Assembly (NCBI GenBank): GCA_017936265.1
Contig: JAGBFX010000054.1
Location: 1 to 38,268 of the forward strand
Direction of reading: 5' to 3'
From: Bacteroidaceae bacterium
GTDB lineage: Bacteria; Bacteroidota; Bacteroidia; Bacteroidales; Bacteroidaceae
Length of the DNA stretch: 38,268 bases
A model generated the notes under the pieces. That model did no database searches. It had not been told where the DNA came from and saw only the letters and a program-made list of their open reading frames with translations. The translations under genes were made by a program, and so were the position numbers. This document shows, piece by piece, positions 33,625 through 38,268 of this stretch (positions are counted from its first letter, which is position 1; every line of letters begins with the position of its first letter).

Positions 33625-33760
33625 CTGTAGGGAGGTTGGATAAAAAGAGCTATTTTTAGGCTTGCGAAGCCCGAAAAAACGCAGTTTACTAAGCGTAAAT
33701 GAGTATTTTTCGGGCAAGCGTAACAACAAAAGAGCCTTTTTAGTCAGCCTCTTCCTACAG
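33625..33760. repeat. Large hairpin element B with conserved core
   Basis: The outer arms CTGTAGGGAGGTTGGATAAA... (33625-33651) and ...CCTTTTTAGTCAGCCTCTTCC.. (33732-33760) are complementary over most of their length. Inside, GCTTG/CAAGC (33660-33664, 33715-33719) and a perfect CCCGAAAAA/TTTTTCGGG stem (33670-33678, 33706-33714) lead to the tip CGCAGTTTACTAAGCGTAAATGAG with TTTAC/GTAAA. The core matches element A at 22029-22152; the arms do not. It sits just before the AT-rich island. Confidence 0.75.
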
Positions 33761-33797
33761 CAACAGAAACAGTACATTTAGAATACTTGTATTGCAT

Positions 33798-33843
33798 ATA
33801 TAAAGTTGACAGAACCATTCATCTGATCCTGTCAACTTTATAT
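33798..33843 (-). terminator. Hairpin at the end of the island operon
   Basis: A perfect 15-bp stem (33798-33812 with 33829-33843) with a 16-base loop, 33 bases past the stop codon of the beta-CASP gene. No T tract follows, so it may work as a Rho-aided or 3'-stabilising structure. Confidence 0.55.
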
Positions 33844-33876
33844 TTACTAATGCACGATATTTATCCTTGTAGAATT

Positions 33877-35133
33877 CTAGGATGCTCCATCCTTATGAAT
33901 AACTATTACCTCTTTAGGATTAATAGTTTTTATGGCTTTTAATATCGTTGCCCTATCGGCATGTCCGGACGTATGTATATCAATGACATTACAGAAAAGT
34001 TCACGAAATTCCTTATAACCAGGATTTGCATCTACTTGTTCGGGAATAGTATAGTAACCCTCCCAAGATGAGTAAACCAGAAGTGTCTCTTCAATGGGCA
34101 GCTCTTTGAGGAGTTCTTCAACACGTGATATTTGAGAAGTCCCGGCAACAAGAACAAAACCTTTCTTTTTGATTCTCTCCAATCCATTAAGCCGTAGCAT
34201 ACGGGGAGAGAAATTAAATAATCCATGAGATAGTTCCGATTCCCGCTCCGTGAAAAACTTCATTGTTGAAGCCATAAATTTTGAACAGACATATAGTGTT
34301 TTCTTCGCTTCTGAAGCTGCATTTTTTATGGAAGCCAATCTTTCAATATCAGTAGCAGAAGCCAACACAAAAACATACTTGAATGCTTTCATCACATTAG
34401 CCATCTTTTCTGACACTTTACATTCATGGATGCATTCATCATTTCGGTTCAGCATTGTACCTTCCGTGATAAGGATATCAATGTTTGCAGCATACTTCCT
34501 TAATGTTGGTATCAACCCTTTGCCCATATAACCATGTGCTCTATAGTCACCTGTATGCCAAATGCGTTTCCCATCAGCCTCAATAAGAAACATATGTGAA
34601 TCATAAATGGAATGACAATTAAAGAAGGGAGTCATGGTGATATCTCCAATGGAAATAGAACATGGTTTCTTGCGAGGAGGTGTCCTACCCCATGAGTTCA
34701 TCTTTGTAATTATCTTAATCTTATTTTCTACATTAGATTTTTGAACGGTTACTTCCTCTATTTGTTCTTTAGTAGAATTTTTGTCATTCTGTAATTGTTC
34801 AAGACAAAGTTCAACTCCTTCTTTTAGTGTTCTATATTTTATAAGCAAAAGTTCCTTTGTACCATCACTCATATATTGTGGAACATAGGTAGGTATATAT
34901 TCAAACAGTCCTACATGATCTTCATGACCATGAGTATAGAACACTGCTTCATGCGTTTTAGCATTAGTGGCAAAGATATTTTCCACCATCAACCTGTCTT
35001 GTTCTGGTGTTGTTGGTTCACCATTTCCAGGTAAGTTCTGTCCAAAATCTATAAAGACTCGTGAAGTTGCAGTACTGATTTCAGTTATGCAACCTCCTAT
35101 TTGTTCTAATCCTCTATGTACCTTTATGTCCAT
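33877..35133 (-). CDS. Beta-CASP metallo-beta-lactamase nuclease (RNase J-like)
   Basis: 418 residues. The metallo-beta-lactamase core is complete: THGHEDH at 67-73 (His68, His70, Asp72, His73), His174 in FNCHSIYDSH and Asp196 in WHTGDYRAHG. Then TEGTML (223-228) begins a beta-CASP-like cap, and HTSGHADRA (387-395) and VIHKDG (411-416) match the late beta-CASP motifs. This points to a two-zinc nuclease acting on RNA or DNA. An extra coiled-coil-like insert (about 100-145) is absent from housekeeping RNase J, and the C-terminal domain of RNase J is missing. It overlaps the sigma-like gene by one base (TAATG), so the two are translationally coupled. Cellular substrate is unknown. Confidence 0.85.
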   Translation of the reverse strand: MDIKVHRGLEQIGGCITEISTATSRVFIDFGQNLPGNGEPTTPEQDRLMVENIFATNAKTHEAVFYTHGHEDHVGLFEYIPTYVPQYMSDGTKELLLIKYRTLKEGVELCLEQLQNDKNSTKEQIEEVTVQKSNVENKIKIITKMNSWGRTPPRKKPCSISIGDITMTPFFNCHSIYDSHMFLIEADGKRIWHTGDYRAHGYMGKGLIPTLRKYAANIDILITEGTMLNRNDECIHECKVSEKMANVMKAFKYVFVLASATDIERLASIKNAASEAKKTLYVCSKFMASTMKFFTERESELSHGLFNFSPRMLRLNGLERIKKKGFVLVAGTSQISRVEELLKELPIEETLLVYSSWEGYYTIPEQVDANPGYKEFRELFCNVIDIHTSGHADRATILKAIKTINPKEVIVIHKDGAS

Positions 35134-35498
35134 TATTCGAGATTATTTGATTTTTCAATTTCCTTTTCAATACTCTGTCTTACCCACCAAATAGCGTAGC
35201 AGATAAATTTTAAGCCACGACTTTCATCAAAATTTTCAGCAGCTAACACCAATCCCTTATTACCTGCTTTTATGAGTTCACCCATAGACAGATTATTGTT
35301 TATGTACTTCTTGGCTACAGCAGTCACAAATCGTAGTCTGGATTGTGCAAGCTTTTCAATAGCAGTGTCTCTTTCTTTTCCTCTTTGTTGAATAGACTTT
35401 ATTATCTGTAATTCCTCCTCAAGTGAATAGCGAGCCTCTGTATCTACTTCTTGTTCGTTTACTCCATTCATTCTGATAGCAGTCACTTTCTTTTCCAT
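35133..35498 (-). CDS. Sigma-70 region-2-only protein
   Basis: 121 residues. Residues about 50-112 (KLAQSRLRFVTAVAKKY, SMGELIKAGNKGLVLAAENF, DESRGLKFICYAIWWVRQSI) are an unmistakable sigma-70 region 2 of the primary-sigma (RpoD) kind, including the region 2.1-2.2 helix that binds the RNA polymerase clamp and the 2.3-2.4 aromatic/basic segment (YAIWWVRQ) that melts the -10 DNA. Regions 3 and 4 are absent, and there is no sign of a frameshifted remainder in the next 33 bases before the downstream gene starts. It may bind core polymerase without -35 recognition, acting as a decoy, anti-sigma-like factor or adaptor. Translationally coupled to the beta-CASP gene. Confidence 0.85.
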   Translation of the reverse strand: MEKKVTAIRMNGVNEQEVDTEARYSLEEELQIIKSIQQRGKERDTAIEKLAQSRLRFVTAVAKKYINNNLSMGELIKAGNKGLVLAAENFDESRGLKFICYAIWWVRQSIEKEIEKSNNLE

Positions 35499-35574
35499 AT
35501 ATACGTTCTTATAAATGTTTCTCTATACTATTATACGAAAAGGAAAATGGGTAAATGGACTAAACAAGCAAAAG

Positions 35575-35595
35575 GTATGCAAAAACTTTGCATAC
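35575..35595. promoter_or_regulatory. 21-bp palindrome upstream of the sigma-like gene
   Basis: Perfect nine-base arms GTATGCAAA and TTTGCATAC are separated by three bases. It sits between the stop of the nuclease gene (35600) and the sigma-like start (35498). It could be an operator, for example for the WYL regulator, or a small hairpin in the transcript. Confidence 0.45.
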
Positions 35596-35599
35596 GGTG

Positions 35600-36427
35600 C
35601 TAAAAATCTGATTTTACACTGAACCTTACATCCTCTTTCTGTAGAATTTCGCACAATCTACGACGGTGTTCATCTCTACCTTTTGTATTCTTTTCCCAGC
35701 AATCGAATATCAATAATTCAGGAATAGGATTGATACATATTGGCCGAGACTCAGGAACAGGCAATTCTAATGATTTCTTTATATCATATAGTTTTTGATA
35801 GTATTCAAGAAGTTGAGAAGAGTATTTTTCAATAAACTGCTTATATCTATTCATTTGATATACGACCTCCGGAGTTGCATCTGTTTCATGAAGCATTCTG
35901 TTATCACCCATTCGCTTGAGTTCAACAAAGTTGAGCATACCGTCAGAGCATCTTACTAAATCTATACGATTGCTTGTCTCTCCATCAATATATGCAAACT
36001 CTGAATCAAGATGAAACTGCCGAGATTGTACTATTAATGTCCCTTGAATGTACTTTTCCGACCATTTCTCCTTAGGAACTACACCATTAGCACTATTTTT
36101 TTGAGAATAATGAGTTTTTACCCTATCTAACACATCATCAAAACAAGAGTCTATGAAATCACTACACTCAATATACGAACTACACTTTGAGGGAACAGGA
36201 AGACCCAAGTATTTGTGATGCGTAAAGACTTGCAGCTTCTTGTGTTTGCTACAGTAATGTATTCGGGCAATGCTTCCACCTTCAAAATAAACATTCACCT
36301 GATTGTCTTTTCTAACTTCTATGTATAGAGAAGAGTCTTCCTTGAATCGTTTCCACCAATGTGGATTATTATTTAGTTCAAGGAAAATTCTTGCATCTGG
36401 TTTTAATGTATCAAATGTTACTGGCAT
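35600..36427 (-). CDS. PD-(D/E)XK-type nuclease-like protein, C-terminal catalytic core
   Basis: 275 residues. The first 110 (DARIFLELNNNPHWWKRFKEDSSLYIEV) are a mixed alpha/beta domain I do not recognise. The second half shows a classical PD-(D/E)XK order: Glu143, Asp156 in NRIDLV, Glu169 and Lys171 in FVELKRMG, then Gln191 in VVYQMNRY on the next helix. This arrangement is found in restriction endonucleases and phage-defence effectors. All catalytic positions are present, so it should be active. It lies 62 bases after the other nuclease-like gene and 101 before the sigma-like gene, on the same strand. No closer family can be named. Confidence 0.7.
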   Translation of the reverse strand: MPVTFDTLKPDARIFLELNNNPHWWKRFKEDSSLYIEVRKDNQVNVYFEGGSIARIHYCSKHKKLQVFTHHKYLGLPVPSKCSSYIECSDFIDSCFDDVLDRVKTHYSQKNSANGVVPKEKWSEKYIQGTLIVQSRQFHLDSEFAYIDGETSNRIDLVRCSDGMLNFVELKRMGDNRMLHETDATPEVVYQMNRYKQFIEKYSSQLLEYYQKLYDIKKSLELPVPESRPICINPIPELLIFDCWEKNTKGRDEHRRRLCEILQKEDVRFSVKSDF

Positions 36428-36489
36428 AATTTAATCCTTAATCATAGTTTTGATGGCATCATCTTTATTATTGGCTTAACATCCTCCAA

Positions 36490-37203
36490 CTACAAAATAA
36501 CGGTTTTGTCAATTATGTACAAAATCTTATCACCAAATGTACATTTATAATATCCTTCGGATAACACCTCGTGTTTTATTAAATTAAGAGCATCCAACAA
36601 ATCTTTTTTATTCCTTCGTGCAGCTGCTTTCTTGTATTTGCAAGTCTTGAATGTTAGGAATAATAGGATGTTGAAATTGCATTGTTCACAAAGGGTTCCT
36701 GCAATTGCATATAATATTTGATACCGAACAGAAGAATGAGTTGATAGACCTGGAAAATAATTCTTAATCAATTCCTCTATTCGTTGAGGAATCATTGTAC
36801 TTTTACCATTTGACTGTTCACTCTTTGCCTTATCATATATTTTGGACAAACTAGAATTATACGTTTCATCCACTTTGGCTTCAACACCTATAAAAATAGA
36901 TTTTCCTGAATCAGTTTGTCCATAGATAGCTAAATCATGAATTCTTTGCTTACTATAATTATCAAATCGTGATGATTTTTCAGGCTGTGCAGTTTGTAAA
37001 ATAAAATTTTCCGATTGGAAAACAGGTTTTAGCATTACGTTAAATTCTTCTTCAATTTTTGCTCTAGAGCAGAATTCAGCCAAACTTAATGCACTATGTC
37101 CTTTTTCATCTTTACTGCTAGAATCAAAACTCTTTACCCAATCTCTAACATCCCTTATATTTCGCCACTTAGGACTTTTTTCATTAAAAACAAACTTCAT
37201 CAT
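36490..37203 (-). CDS. PD-(D/E)XK-like protein of unknown family
   Basis: 237 residues, unlike the neighbouring nuclease in sequence. HDLAIYG with Asp90 and IGVEAKVDE with Glu108 and Lys110 fit a PD-(D/E)XK site, followed by RYQILYAIAG (Gln162), the expected next helix. The N-terminus (SPKWRNIRDVRDWVKSF, SALSLAEFCSR) is helical and could recognise a partner or DNA. It starts two bases after the WYL regulator stop; two adjacent ATGs (37203 and 37200) are possible starts. It may be a restriction-like effector, but structure prediction is needed to confirm the fold. Confidence 0.6.
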   Translation of the reverse strand: MMKFVFNEKSPKWRNIRDVRDWVKSFDSSSKDEKGHSALSLAEFCSRAKIEEEFNVMLKPVFQSENFILQTAQPEKSSRFDNYSKQRIHDLAIYGQTDSGKSIFIGVEAKVDETYNSSLSKIYDKAKSEQSNGKSTMIPQRIEELIKNYFPGLSTHSSVRYQILYAIAGTLCEQCNFNILLFLTFKTCKYKKAAARRNKKDLLDALNLIKHEVLSEGYYKCTFGDKILYIIDKTVIL

Positions 37204-37205
37204 AT

Positions 37206-38108
37206 CTACTTATATCTATTCAGACAATCATTTAATCTTCTCTTAATATCATCTCTCAACTCTGTCGGCTCAAGTACTTCTAAATTTTCTCCCATAGCCA
37301 ATATTTGACTTGACAGTTCTGGAGTCAGGCACAGCTTGTATTCAAAGACACAGAACTCGCCATATTTTGATAATGTCTCACGCTGTGATTTATGAAGTGG
37401 CAAAGAACGCAAGTATTCTATCTGGTATCCGTATACCTTGAGTTTTACTTTTACTGGAGAGAGGTCGTCATTAACAAATATTCCTACGGTGTTTTCATAA
37501 TACTTCTCTGCATTAAAATTTTCAGGAAATGAAAATGATTCTTCTGTAATTGTCATTTCAAGCAAACGGTCCAGAGCTATGTTACGGATTGCATTTAATT
37601 CCTTTATATAACCGAGTACATACCATCTCTGGTGATATGCCTTCATAGCGTAGGGTTGAATTGTATATGATGCTCTATGAGCATAAAACGGTTGATAGTC
37701 TATTGCCAGTTCTTTGGACTGTTGCATGGCATCTATTACAGTTTGCAGATACTCAGTTCCATGAGGGATATCTTCAAATAAGATTCTATCCTTCATGTTA
37801 TGACCGGCAGTAATCATATTCGAAAGATTGAAAGAGTTCAATAACCACTTTCGGGTCTTGTCATTCTTCAACACTTCGGGATTAGCGATGTAGTACTTGT
37901 ATCCATTGGATGTATTGCATTTGATTTCGATACCGAACAATTCTTCAACAGCAGTGCGATGCTGGTGGAATGTCCGTAGGGGTATTGAACTGCCATCGCC
38001 AATATTGCTCAGTTGCCAACGCCTGCTTATCTCTTCAAAAGTCATTTGTTTCTCTTGCAACAACGTATTAAGCAGCCATATATATCGGTTAAAAGTTCTA
38101 CTTATCAT
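37206..38108 (-). CDS. WYL-domain transcriptional regulator
   Basis: 300 residues. The N-terminus is a winged helix-turn-helix (FEEISRRWQLS, about 24-34, and SIPLRTFHQHRTAVEELFGI, about 41-60). The WYL ligand-sensing domain covers about 120-190 with IDYQPFY, the core QRWYVLGYIKE (160-170) and RNIALDRL. A C-terminal WCX-like domain follows. WYL proteins commonly control phage-defence loci by sensing nucleic-acid-type ligands. As first gene of this minus-strand run, and only two bases from the nuclease gene, it is the probable regulator of the island operon. Confidence 0.9.
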   Translation of the reverse strand: MISRTFNRYIWLLNTLLQEKQMTFEEISRRWQLSNIGDGSSIPLRTFHQHRTAVEELFGIEIKCNTSNGYKYYIANPEVLKNDKTRKWLLNSFNLSNMITAGHNMKDRILFEDIPHGTEYLQTVIDAMQQSKELAIDYQPFYAHRASYTIQPYAMKAYHQRWYVLGYIKELNAIRNIALDRLLEMTITEESFSFPENFNAEKYYENTVGIFVNDDLSPVKVKLKVYGYQIEYLRSLPLHKSQRETLSKYGEFCVFEYKLCLTPELSSQILAMGENLEVLEPTELRDDIKRRLNDCLNRYK

Positions 38109-38136
38109 AGTTCATTTATAAAGTTTGCCCACTAGT

Positions 38137-38155
38137 GTCCACTAAAAAAGTGGAC
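38137..38155. promoter_or_regulatory. Inverted repeat upstream of the WYL regulator
   Basis: Seven-base arms GTCCACT and AGTGGAC with a five-base loop lie 29 bases before the WYL start, three bases past the stop of the gene entering from the right edge. It is a possible operator or weak terminator; no Bacteroidetes promoter is visible in this short gap. Confidence 0.4.
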
Positions 38156-38157
38156 GA

Positions 38158-38268
38158 TTAAAAATTAAATAAACTTGGTTCACTAGAACCGAATCGTTCA
38201 TTGACATTGTTGATATTTGATTTGTCGAAGAGGTCTCTCAAATGAGTTTTATCAGTAAGTGAGATTCC
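38158..38268 (-). CDS. 3' end of an unidentified gene (runs off the window)
   Basis: The minus strand is open from the right edge to a TAA at 38158-38160, giving 36 C-terminal residues (GISLTDKTHLRDLFDKSN, ending SSEPSLFNF). Composition looks like real protein, and the frame ends neatly 49 bases before the WYL start. I do not recognise the family. It may be the upstream member of the same operon. Confidence 0.55.
   Translation of the reverse strand, partial: GISLTDKTHLRDLFDKSNINNVNERFGSSEPSLFNF

Noticed and set aside
33590-38268. Prophage or integrative element
   Set aside because: No integrase, transposase, structural or transfer gene is visible in the part of the island seen here.

Overview
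The window looks like a chromosomal segment of a member of the Bacteroidales (Prevotella/Muribaculaceae-like rather than a classical SusC/D-rich Bacteroides region). The signs are: promoters of the Bacteroidetes type (TTTG, about 19-20 bases, TAnnTTTG); no Shine-Dalgarno sites where I looked; a RecR / small membrane protein / family-2 glycosyltransferase / GNAT gene string; two C10 (streptopain-like) proteases with C-terminal domains resembling type IX secretion signals; FtsX-like permeases; and a fused SpmA-SpmB protein. Family assignments come from reading motifs, not from database searches.

Layout. Bases 127-275: tRNA-Asp(GTC) on the minus strand with its promoter and terminator. 337-3136: minus-strand operon recR, membrane protein, glycosyltransferase, GNAT acetyltransferase. 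3300-7580: a C10 protease followed closely by a secreted alpha/beta hydrolase. 7764-10661: a second C10 protease with its own terminator and a nearly identical promoter. 10937-13240 (plus): TonB-dependent receptor, divergent from the protease. 13435-13974 (minus): an exported Ala/Lys-rich repeat protein.

14164-30833 (minus) is one large export locus. In transcription order it runs TolC-like outer membrane protein, HlyD/MacA-type adaptor, two FtsX-like permeases, one MacB/LolD-type ATPase, two more FtsX-like permeases, an NtrC-type sigma-54 activator and its histidine kinase. A sigma-54 -24/-12 promoter (GG-N10-GC) lies directly upstream of the TolC gene, so the regulator at the far end probably activates the head of its own locus. 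The kinase gene carries an in-frame TAA, so the pair may be broken or misregulated. The gaps between the transport genes hold interspersed palindromic repeats and two large hairpin elements.

31117-33589 holds a small exported protein (minus), SpmA/B-like membrane protein (plus) and YbeY (plus). From about 33.8 kb to the right end the DNA becomes visibly more AT-rich and the genes change character: a WYL-domain regulator, two different PD-(D/E)XK-type nuclease-like proteins, a protein consisting only of sigma-70 region 2, and a beta-CASP metallo-beta-lactamase nuclease, all on the minus strand, with the 3' end of another gene entering from the right edge. This five-gene set is the best candidate for an undescribed system, possibly antiviral defence. 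A second notable signal is a pair of large hairpins (22029-22152 and 33625-33760) that share a conserved core but have different, self-complementary outer arms.
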